From Aquimarina sp. (GTDB taxonomy: Bacteria; Bacteroidota; Bacteroidia; Flavobacteriales; Flavobacteriaceae): a stretch of DNA of 14,319 bases. The notes beneath the pieces were generated by a model. It ran no database searches, was not told the origin of the DNA, and worked only from the letters and a program-made list of their open reading frames with translations. The translations under genes were made by a program, and so were the position numbers. The stretch is from positions 1-14,319 of the forward strand of contig JAHDEF010000025.1 in assembly GCA_020628975.1 (NCBI GenBank). Direction: 5' to 3'. Of this stretch, positions 7,341-13,260 are shown in pieces. Numbering within the stretch: position 1 is the stretch's first letter; each line of letters opens with the position of its first letter.

Positions 7341-8678
7341 TTATTCCATTACAAAATCCTCCATGAACTTTGTAGTATAGTTTCCTGCTACATAGTCTGG
7401 GTGATCCATTAATTGTCTGTGGAAAGGTATCGTTGTTTTAATTCCTTCGATAATAAATTCATCTAAAGCACGCTTCATTTTATTGATCGCTTCTTCACGA
7501 GATTGCGCGGTAGTAATCAGCTTAGCAATCATTGAATCATAATTAGGCGGAATAGCGTAACCACTATATACATGTGTATCTACTCGTACTCCATGCCCTC
7601 CTGGAAGGTGTAAATTAGTAATTTTACCTGGTGAAGGTCTAAATCCGTGGTAAGGATCTTCAGCGTTTATTCGGCATTCGATAGAGTGTAATTCTGGAAA
7701 ATAATTTTTTCCTGAAATTGGCACTCCTGCAGCAACTAAAATCTGCTCACGAATTAAGTCATAGTTGACTACTTCTTCCGTAATTGGGTGCTCTACTTGA
7801 ATACGCGTATTCATTTCCATAAAGTAGAAATTACGGTGTTTATCTACTAAGAATTCAACCGTACCTGCTCCTTCATATTTTATATATTCAGCGGCTTTCA
7901 CTGCTGCTATACCCATAGCTTCACGCAATTCATCAGTCATGAATGGCGAAGGTGTTTCTTCGGTTAGTTTTTGATGACGACGTTGTACCGAACAGTCACG
8001 TTCTGACAAGTGACAGGCTTTACCTGTTTGATCACCTACTACTTGAATTTCTATATGGCGTGGCTCTTCAATAAGCTTCTCCATATACATTCCATCGTTA
8101 CCAAAGGCTGCTTTAGATTCTGCCCTAGCACTATCCCAAGCAGGTTCTAAATCTTCTGGTTTCCAAACGGCACGCATTCCACGTCCTCCACCACCTGCAG
8201 TAGCTTTTAACATTACAGGGTAACCCATATCTTCAGCGATTTGTTTCGCTTCTTCAATACTTTCTAAAATCCCTTCGGAACCTGGTACTGTAGGCACACC
8301 TGCTTCTTTCATGGTAGCTTTAGCCGTAGCTTTATCTCCCATTCTATTAATCATATCGGCACTAGCTCCGATAAATTTGATTTCGTGTTCTTCACAAATC
8401 TGAGAAAACTTAGCATTTTCAGATAAAAAACCATAACCTGGGTGAATGGCATCAGCATTAGTGATTTCTGCAGCAGCGATAATATTTGACATTTTCAAAT
8501 ACGAATCAGGACTTGGAGCAGGACCAATACATACCGCTTCGTCTGCGAAACGAACATGTAAACTATCAGCATCGGCAGTTGAGTATACCGCTACGGTCTT
8601 AATTCCCATTTCTTTACAAGTTCGTATGATACGTAGGGCAATCTCTCCCCTATTAGCAATCAATATTTTCTTAAACAT
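7341..8678 (-). CDS. accC: Acetyl-CoA carboxylase, biotin carboxylase subunit
   Basis: Carboxylates the biotin carried by AccB using ATP and bicarbonate, the first half-reaction of malonyl-CoA synthesis, in the cytoplasm. The 445 residues match the usual 445-450. An N-terminal biotin-carboxylase domain starts MFKKILIANRGEIALRI. The ATP-grasp glycine-rich loop is AGGGGRGMR (161-169). CSVQRRHQK (229-237) carries the conserved Cys and Lys of the active site. The catalytic segment EMNTRIQVEH (288-297) includes Glu288, Asn290, Arg292 and Glu296. CRINAEDP (335-342) lies in the C-terminal domain with Arg336. No carboxyltransferase or biotinyl domain is fused, so this is the stand-alone subunit type. 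It is the last gene of fabH-accB-accC, 52 nt after accB, and a long hairpin follows. Confidence 0.97.
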   Translation of the reverse strand: MFKKILIANRGEIALRIIRTCKEMGIKTVAVYSTADADSLHVRFADEAVCIGPAPSPDSYLKMSNIIAAAEITNADAIHPGYGFLSENAKFSQICEEHEIKFIGASADMINRMGDKATAKATMKEAGVPTVPGSEGILESIEEAKQIAEDMGYPVMLKATAGGGGRGMRAVWKPEDLEPAWDSARAESKAAFGNDGMYMEKLIEEPRHIEIQVVGDQTGKACHLSERDCSVQRRHQKLTEETPSPFMTDELREAMGIAAVKAAEYIKYEGAGTVEFLVDKHRNFYFMEMNTRIQVEHPITEEVVNYDLIREQILVAAGVPISGKNYFPELHSIECRINAEDPYHGFRPSPGKITNLHLPGGHGVRVDTHVYSGYAIPPNYDSMIAKLITTAQSREEAINKMKRALDEFIIEGIKTTIPFHRQLMDHPDYVAGNYTTKFMEDFVME

Positions 8679-8702
8679 TTCTTCGAAAATTAGTTCAACA
8701 TT

Positions 8703-8716
8703 GGTGTGTTAACACC
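8703..8716 (-). other. Small hairpin between accB and accC
   Basis: GGTGT and ACACC form a 5-bp stem (8703-8707 with 8712-8716) around a 4-nt loop in the 52-nt accB-accC spacer. No U-run follows on the minus strand, so it is not a terminator. It may be an mRNA-processing or translation-tuning element, or chance. Confidence 0.35.
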
Positions 8717-8730
8717 TTACAAATTGTTGC

Positions 8731-9234
8731 TTAGGCAGGATCTACCAAAAATAAAGGTTGATCAAATTCGACAGGCGAAGCATCATCAACCAACACTTTT
8801 ACAATTTTTCCTGAAACTTCACTTTCAATTTCATTGAAAAGTTTCATTGCTTCGATCACGCAAACCACATCTCCTGGCTTTATTTCGGTACCTACTTCTG
8901 CAAAATTTGGCTTGTCAGGTGAAGGCTTTCTGTAGAAAGTTCCAATGATAGGCGATTTAACCGTGATATATTTCGATTCTTCATCAGCAACTGGTACTGG
9001 GGCACTAGCAGCTGGCGCAGCAACTGGAGTTGCTTCAAAAGCTGGCGATACTTGTGCCGGAGCCTGCATTGGCGCTTGTTGCGCTGGTGCTTGCACCTGT
9101 TGAATGATAGTTTCTTTAACTTCACCACTACCTGTTTTGATAGTAATTTTCACATCATCATATTCCAAGTTTACTTCGCTAGCACCTGACTTAGCGACAA
9201 ACTTAATAAGATTCTGAATTTCCTTTAAATCCAT
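8731..9234 (-). CDS. accB: Acetyl-CoA carboxylase, biotin carboxyl carrier protein (BCCP)
   Basis: Carries the covalently bound biotin that shuttles carboxyl groups from AccC to the carboxyltransferase (accA and accD are not in this window). The 167-residue protein has the three usual parts. An N-terminal helical region (1-about 35) starts MDLKEIQNLIKFVAKSG. A flexible Ala/Pro/Gln-rich linker spans about 47-82. A C-terminal biotinyl domain (about 88-167) contains VIEAMKLFNEIE, in which Lys131 is the biotinylated residue. SPIIGTFYRKPSPD (94-107) is the typical beta-strand and thumb region of bacterial BCCP. The gene lies 29 nt after fabH and 52 nt before accC, so the three are very probably one transcript. 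Confidence 0.97.
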   Translation of the reverse strand: MDLKEIQNLIKFVAKSGASEVNLEYDDVKITIKTGSGEVKETIIQQVQAPAQQAPMQAPAQVSPAFEATPVAAPAASAPVPVADEESKYITVKSPIIGTFYRKPSPDKPNFAEVGTEIKPGDVVCVIEAMKLFNEIESEVSGKIVKVLVDDASPVEFDQPLFLVDPA

Positions 9235-9263
9235 AGTAAAGTAGTTATTATAAATAAAGTATG

Positions 9264-10265
9264 TTAGTTTGAATTATAGGCCCATTTTAAGTAAATAGAC
9301 CCCCAAGTAAAGCCTCCTCCAAAAGAAGCAAATACAAGTGTATCTCCTTTTTTGAATTGCTTTTCGTAGTCAAACAGCACCAAAGGAATGGTTGCTGAGG
9401 TAGTATTTCCGTATTTTTCTATATTGATAAGAACCTTGTTCTCGTCTTTTAATCCCATTCGATTTGCAGTTGCATCGATAATTCTTTTATTGGCTTGGTG
9501 TGCCACTAACCAATCTACATCTTCGTTGGTTAAATCATTTCGTTTCATGACGTTAACACATGCATCTGCCATACTTGAAACCGCATATTTAAATACAGTT
9601 TTCCCGTCCTGCTTTATAAAATGCTGCTTCTTATCTACCGTTTCGTGGGTTGCAGGGTTTAATGAACCTCCTGCTTCTATCCTTAAAAAATTACGGCCTA
9701 CACCGTCGCTTCTTAAATATTCATCTTGTAGCCCTAAACCTTCTTCATTAGGTTCAAACAAAGCAGCACCAGCGCCATCGCCAAAAATAATACAAGTAGT
9801 ACGGTCGGTATAATCGACTATCGAAGACATTTTATCGGCACCAATAACTAATACTTTTTTGTATCTACCTGATGCGATGTAACTCGCAGCGGTCGACATA
9901 CCGTAAAGAAAACTAGAACATGCGGCCGCTAAATCGTAACCAAATGCATTGGTTGCTCCTATTTCTGAAGCCACATATGCAGCCGTAGCTGCCACTGACA
10001 TATCAGGTGTTGCCGTGGCTACAATGATCATGTCAATTTCCTTAGGATCTAAATTTTTCTTTTTAAGAATATCTTCGGCTGCTTTTATAGCCATATAAGA
10101 AGTTCCTAAAGAAGCGTCCTTTAATATGCGACGCTCTTTAATACCTGTACGCGTGGTAATCCATTCGTCATTGGTATCTACTAGCGTTTCTAGTTCTTTA
10201 TTTGTTAGCCTATATTCGGGAATATAAGCCCCCACAGCGGTTATAGCAGCTGTAATTTTTGTCAT
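9264..10265 (-). CDS. fabH: Beta-ketoacyl-ACP synthase III
   Basis: Condenses an acyl-CoA primer with malonyl-ACP to start each fatty-acid chain (type II synthesis, cytoplasm). In organisms rich in branched fatty acids, FabH specificity decides how much iso or anteiso primer is used; whether that holds here cannot be read from the sequence. The 333-residue thiolase-fold protein has the FabH triad: Cys116 in DLAAACSSF, His256 in VAHQAN and Asn287 in GNTTSATIP. The start region (ITAVGAYIPEYRLTN), DTNDEWITTRTGIKER (30-45) and the C-terminal FGGGFTWGS (315-323) are all family signatures. It is the first gene of fabH-accB-accC, coupling chain initiation to production of malonyl-CoA. A promoter candidate with an overlapping palindrome lies about 75 nt upstream. 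Confidence 0.97.
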   Translation of the reverse strand: MTKITAAITAVGAYIPEYRLTNKELETLVDTNDEWITTRTGIKERRILKDASLGTSYMAIKAAEDILKKKNLDPKEIDMIIVATATPDMSVAATAAYVASEIGATNAFGYDLAAACSSFLYGMSTAASYIASGRYKKVLVIGADKMSSIVDYTDRTTCIIFGDGAGAALFEPNEEGLGLQDEYLRSDGVGRNFLRIEAGGSLNPATHETVDKKQHFIKQDGKTVFKYAVSSMADACVNVMKRNDLTNEDVDWLVAHQANKRIIDATANRMGLKDENKVLINIEKYGNTTSATIPLVLFDYEKQFKKGDTLVFASFGGGFTWGSIYLKWAYNSN

Positions 10266-10338
10266 AACAGTAGGTTAAACTTCTTAAAGTAAAAGTACGC
10301 TTTTAAAACCAATTGATTTTAGGCGATTTTACACAAAT

Positions 10339-10374
10339 TTTGCGCAAATTAAGTCGATTTTGTGTCATTTTCAA
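10339..10374 (-). promoter_or_regulatory. Candidate promoter of fabH-accB-accC with overlapping palindrome
   Basis: On the minus strand TTG (10372-10374), exactly 19 bp, then TTAATTTG (10345-10352), which matches the Bacteroidota TTG/TAnnTTTG pattern except at one -7 position. The perfect 10-bp palindrome TTTGCGCAAA (10339-10348) overlaps the end of the -7 box and the predicted start point. It is flanked by a wider inverted pair, ACACAAA (10331-10337) and TTTGTGT (10359-10365). The location suits a repressor operator controlling fatty-acid initiation genes. The leader to the fabH ATG would be about 75 nt. Confidence 0.45.
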
Positions 10375-10384
10375 CAAAAAACAA

Positions 10385-10413
10385 CAAAAAAACGCACCAA
10401 ATGGTGCGTTTTT
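10385..10413 (-). terminator. Strong rho-independent terminator after rpmF
   Basis: A perfect 9-bp stem, AACGCACCA (10391-10399) with TGGTGCGTT (10402-10410), has a two-base loop and is flanked by an A-run before and a T-run after. Read on the minus strand it ends about 70 nt beyond the rpmF stop with seven U residues. The T-run on the plus side would also make it work in the other direction. It separates the DUF177-rpmF transcript from fabH-accB-accC, whose promoter begins about ten bases further on. Confidence 0.88.
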
Positions 10414-10479
10414 CGATATGATGTTATGCATGCCTAGTATATCAAGCTACCAGACAACATTCCTATTTTTTCGATAAAA

Positions 10480-10680
10480 TTAAGCTTCTTCTACTTCTGT
10501 TGCATTGTCAATCAATACATTTCCGCGGTAGTATAATTTACCTTCGTGCCAGTGCGCTCTATGATACAAATGAGCTTCTCCAGTAGTTGGATCAGTTCCT
10601 ATTTGTGGAGCTGTTGCTTTGTAGTGTGTTCTTCTTTTATCTCTTCTTGTTTTCGAGATTTTTCTTTTAGGATGTGCCAT
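10480..10680 (-). CDS. rpmF: 50S ribosomal protein L32, cysteine-free form
   Basis: A small basic protein of the large ribosomal subunit, 66 residues. The N-terminus MAHPKRKISKTRRDKRRTH is diagnostic of L32, and the end LYYRGNVLI fits the family. The two Cys-x2-Cys pairs that bind zinc in the C+ form of L32 are absent: the corresponding places read GTDPTTGEAH and HRAHWHEGK. This is therefore a zinc-independent (C-) form, as I recall for other flavobacteria. It follows the DUF177 gene by 15 nt, the same pairing as yceD-rpmF in E. coli, and is followed by a strong terminator. Confidence 0.96.
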   Translation of the reverse strand: MAHPKRKISKTRRDKRRTHYKATAPQIGTDPTTGEAHLYHRAHWHEGKLYYRGNVLIDNATEVEEA

Positions 10681-10695
10681 AACTACGTTTTTATC

Positions 10696-11229
10696 TTAAT
10701 CGTTAAGTAGATTCTTTAATTTATTCCAACGAGGATCAATTTCTTTTTCCTCTTTGCTTTCGGTTTCTTTGGGCGCTAATTCTTCTAATTTATCTAATAT
10801 ATCAGAATTTAATGTGCCGTCTTCAATCCCTGGATGTATTCTTTTTGAAGGAACTGCTAAAACAATTGCCTCGTAGATATACTGAGCAACGTTAAGCTCG
10901 TATTCTCCATGAGGAATGACTAACAATTCTTCATTTTCGTCGTTGAATTCTCCCCCAAATTTAACTACTAAATGTAATTTATTTTCGATGGGTAAATCGA
11001 ATGGTTCAGTACTAATATCGCAGTCTACATTTACGCTTCCGTTAATTTGAAAATTAAGTTCAAATAACGTAGATTTTTTTTCAAAATCTAAATGGACTAC
11101 TACATTCGTATCATTGAATTCATCAAACTCAAATACTTCTAAGAACTTGTTATCGACTTTATAAGTAAACTGATGTGTTCCAATCTTCAAACCAACAAAT
11201 GGAATGTTGAATTCTTTTAATGCTTTCAT
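10696..11229 (-). CDS. DUF177 / YceD family protein
   Basis: The 177-residue acidic protein has the DUF177 hallmarks: VNVDCDISTEPFDLPIE (about 65-81, the place of the family's Cys-containing strand), QYIYEAIVLAVPSKRIHPG (116-134) and the C-terminal DPRWNKLKNLL (165-175). Relatives in bacteria and plastids are linked to 23S rRNA accumulation or large-subunit assembly, and the gene almost always sits directly before rpmF, as here (15-nt gap). It probably acts in the cytoplasm on ribosome biogenesis, but its biochemical activity is unknown. It has a good promoter candidate about 30-60 bp upstream and is likely cotranscribed only with rpmF. Confidence 0.9.
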   Translation of the reverse strand: MKALKEFNIPFVGLKIGTHQFTYKVDNKFLEVFEFDEFNDTNVVVHLDFEKKSTLFELNFQINGSVNVDCDISTEPFDLPIENKLHLVVKFGGEFNDENEELLVIPHGEYELNVAQYIYEAIVLAVPSKRIHPGIEDGTLNSDILDKLEELAPKETESKEEKEIDPRWNKLKNLLND

Positions 11230-11257
11230 ATTAACTCAGTTTAATCTAAAGCGGGTG

Positions 11258-11291
11258 CAAATGTAAATAATTTTTACTTAATATAATCAAA
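11258..11291 (-). promoter_or_regulatory. Promoter candidate for DUF177-rpmF
   Basis: Minus-strand TTTG (11288-11291), 22 bp, then TACATTTG (11258-11265), an exact match to the Bacteroidota TAnnTTTG -7 box. Transcription would start near 11254, leaving a leader of about 25 nt before the ATG at 11229. This is the best promoter match in the window. Confidence 0.6.
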
Positions 11292-11376
11292 TAGGACTAT
11301 TTTTTTAAAATTCAAAATGAATGCCCTATAAAGTATACCTAAGTTATCACTATTGCCCCGGTTTCTTAATTTTAAA

Positions 11377-12420
11377 TTACTTCTTTTTCTGGGGTTTTAA
11401 AGGATTTTCCATAAGTTTTTGATAGCCCTTACGATGATTGTAAATTTCTATAGCAGTGTAAACTGCTTCTCGAAACGACTCGTGACTGGCAATTCCTTTT
11501 CCTGCAATTTCAAATGCCGTACCATGATCGGGCGACGTTCGCACGTGTGATAACCCCGCAGTATAATTAACTCCATTACCAAATGATAAGGTTTTAAACG
11601 GAATTAACCCTTGGTCGTGATACGTTGCTACAACAGCATCAAACTGCTTGTAATTTCCTGCCCCGAAAAAACTATCGGCAGCATAAGGACCGAGTACTAA
11701 CTTACCAGCTTCTTTAATTTTTTGAAGCGTTGGTCGTAATACTTCATCATCTTCTTTTCCGATAACCCCATTATCTCCTGTATGAGGATTAATACCCAAC
11801 ACGGCTATTTTGGGCTTTGAAATTCCAAAATCTTTAATTAAGGATTGATGAACAGTGCTTATTTTTTGGCTTATTAAACCTGGTGTTAAATGATTGACCA
11901 CTTGTGGTAACGCCACATGATCGGTAAACAAACCAACTTTTAGCTCGTTGGTAACCATAAACATTAAGCTTTCACCTTCTAATTCTTGATTTAAATAATC
12001 GGTATGCCCTGGGAAATTAAAGTCTGTTGATTGAATTGCGGCTTTGTGTATGGGTGCTGTCACTAATGCATCAATGGTATTGTCTTTTAATGCGCTTGTG
12101 GCTGCTTCTAAACTTTTAAAAGCAAAAGCGCCTATGTCGGTACTTTCTTTTCCAAATTCAATTTTAACCACTTCTTCCCAAACATTTACCACATTTAATT
12201 TTCCTTCGGTAACCTCATCTAAATTCTTTATTTGATGGATAATAGTTTTTAGTTGCAGCTGTTTTTTGATGAAATTCATCAATTTTCCATTCGCAAATAC
12301 TATAGGGGTACAAAAATCGAACATCCGTGCGTCTTGAAAGGTTTTTAATATAACCTCGGCACCAATTCCATTTAAATCACCAACAGATATTCCTAGTTTT
12401 ATTTTATTCGATTCACTCAT
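11377..12420 (-). CDS. pdxA: 4-hydroxythreonine-4-phosphate dehydrogenase
   Basis: Oxidises 4-phosphohydroxy-L-threonine with NAD(P)+ in the DXP-independent pathway to pyridoxine 5'-phosphate (vitamin B6), in the cytoplasm as a metal-dependent homodimer. The 347-residue protein begins KLGISVGDLNGIGAEV, typical of PdxA. The three metal ligands align by motif with those of E. coli: His168 (FTDHVAL), His213 (NPHTGD) and His268 (YHDQGLIPFK). Substrate-binding PGHTDYL (137-143) and VRTSPDHGTAFEIAGKG (293-309) are also present. The Lys-rich tail (KPQKKK) is not conserved. The gene is divergent from ribE across a 240-bp spacer and 147 nt upstream of DUF177; no terminator is obvious between pdxA and DUF177. 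No exact TAnnTTTG box was found upstream. Confidence 0.96.
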   Translation of the reverse strand: MSESNKIKLGISVGDLNGIGAEVILKTFQDARMFDFCTPIVFANGKLMNFIKKQLQLKTIIHQIKNLDEVTEGKLNVVNVWEEVVKIEFGKESTDIGAFAFKSLEAATSALKDNTIDALVTAPIHKAAIQSTDFNFPGHTDYLNQELEGESLMFMVTNELKVGLFTDHVALPQVVNHLTPGLISQKISTVHQSLIKDFGISKPKIAVLGINPHTGDNGVIGKEDDEVLRPTLQKIKEAGKLVLGPYAADSFFGAGNYKQFDAVVATYHDQGLIPFKTLSFGNGVNYTAGLSHVRTSPDHGTAFEIAGKGIASHESFREAVYTAIEIYNHRKGYQKLMENPLKPQKKK

Positions 12421-12586
12421 GTTTTCTTACTCAATTTGCGAGTTATTGTGTTTTTAAGTGGTAATTTAATTACAGCTTTCAAGCGTTTATTTCTTAAAAA
12501 ACCTTCCTTAATTATAACATATAAGAATTATAGTAACCTTAACAATCTTTAAAAGAAGTGGAGTACTATAACGTCATTTTTGTGGC

Positions 12587-12594
12587 TATTTTTG
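12587..12594 (+). promoter_or_regulatory. Candidate -7 element for ribE
   Basis: TATTTTTG matches TAnnTTTG exactly and lies 66 nt before the ribE ATG. No TTG is seen at 17-23 bp upstream, so the call is weak. The remainder of the 12421-12660 spacer is AT-rich. I see no FMN riboswitch: the leader from this promoter would be only about 60 nt, too short for one. Confidence 0.4.
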
Positions 12595-12660
12595 CATTTA
12601 ATTATAGCCTATAAGGTAAAACACCTTTAGGCATCAAAGTTAAATAAAATATAGTGGCTT

Positions 12661-13254
12661 ATGTTTACAGGAATTGTAGAAACTTTAGGAGAAGTAATTC
12701 GTTTGAAAAGAGATAGAGAAAATTTACATATTTCTGTAAAAAGTGATTTCACTAAAGAATTAAAAATCGACCAAAGTGTAGCGCATAATGGGGTGTGTCT
12801 TACTGTTGTTGATATCCTTGATGACGTGTACACAGTAACCGCCATTCAAGAAACTTTAGATAAGACGAACATTGACCATCTTAAAGCAGGTGATTTCATC
12901 AACTTAGAGCGTGGGATGCAATTGGGGGCTAGATTAGATGGGCATATTGTGCAAGGCCATGTAGACCAAACGGGAATTTGTACTAATATTTTAGAACAAA
13001 ATGGAAGCTGGCAATTTGATTTTGAATACGACTCAAGTATAAATAATATCACTATTGAAAAAGGATCCATCACGGTTAACGGTACAAGTTTAACTGTAGT
13101 TAATAGCAAACAAAATGGCTTTAGTGTTTGTATTATTCCTTATACCTACGAGAATACTATTTTTAAGAATTTAAAAATAGGAGATACTGTTAATTTGGAA
13201 TTTGATGTAATTGGAAAATATGTTGCTAGGTTAGCTGAGTTTGGGTTGAAGTAA
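12661..13254 (+). CDS. ribE: Riboflavin synthase (alpha subunit)
   Basis: Converts two molecules of 6,7-dimethyl-8-ribityllumazine into riboflavin and a pyrimidinedione, the last step of vitamin B2 synthesis, in the cytoplasm as a homotrimer. The 197 residues are the normal length. Two tandem lumazine-binding repeats are visible. The first starts at the invariant MFTGIVE and includes NGVCLTVVDI (43-52). The second starts at about residue 92 with LDGHIVQGHVD and includes KGSITVNGTSLTV, the counterpart of NGVCLTV. The end VIGKYVAR is typical. The gene stands alone on the plus strand, divergent from pdxA, and its stop codon is only 6 nt from that of the convergent downstream gene. Confidence 0.97.
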   Translation: MFTGIVETLGEVIRLKRDRENLHISVKSDFTKELKIDQSVAHNGVCLTVVDILDDVYTVTAIQETLDKTNIDHLKAGDFINLERGMQLGARLDGHIVQGHVDQTGICTNILEQNGSWQFDFEYDSSINNITIEKGSITVNGTSLTVVNSKQNGFSVCIIPYTYENTIFKNLKIGDTVNLEFDVIGKYVARLAEFGLK

Positions 13255-13260
13255 TGATGG

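Noticed and set aside
8842..8853. EAMKL instead of EAMKM at the biotinylation site
   Set aside because: Leu after the biotinylated Lys also occurs in other bacterial BCCPs, such as that of Bacillus, so it is a normal variant.
8892..9128. Open frame overlapping accB
   Set aside because: It is a by-product of the Ala/Pro/Gln-rich linker in another frame; its Lys/Arg/Leu/Gln composition is low-complexity and it has no domain or start signal.
9388..9813. 141-codon plus-strand frame inside fabH
   Set aside because: It is antisense to strongly conserved FabH sequence and the product shows no recognisable motif.
12595..12660. FMN riboswitch before ribE
   Set aside because: The leader is too short, and none of the conserved GC-rich blocks of the RFN element are seen.
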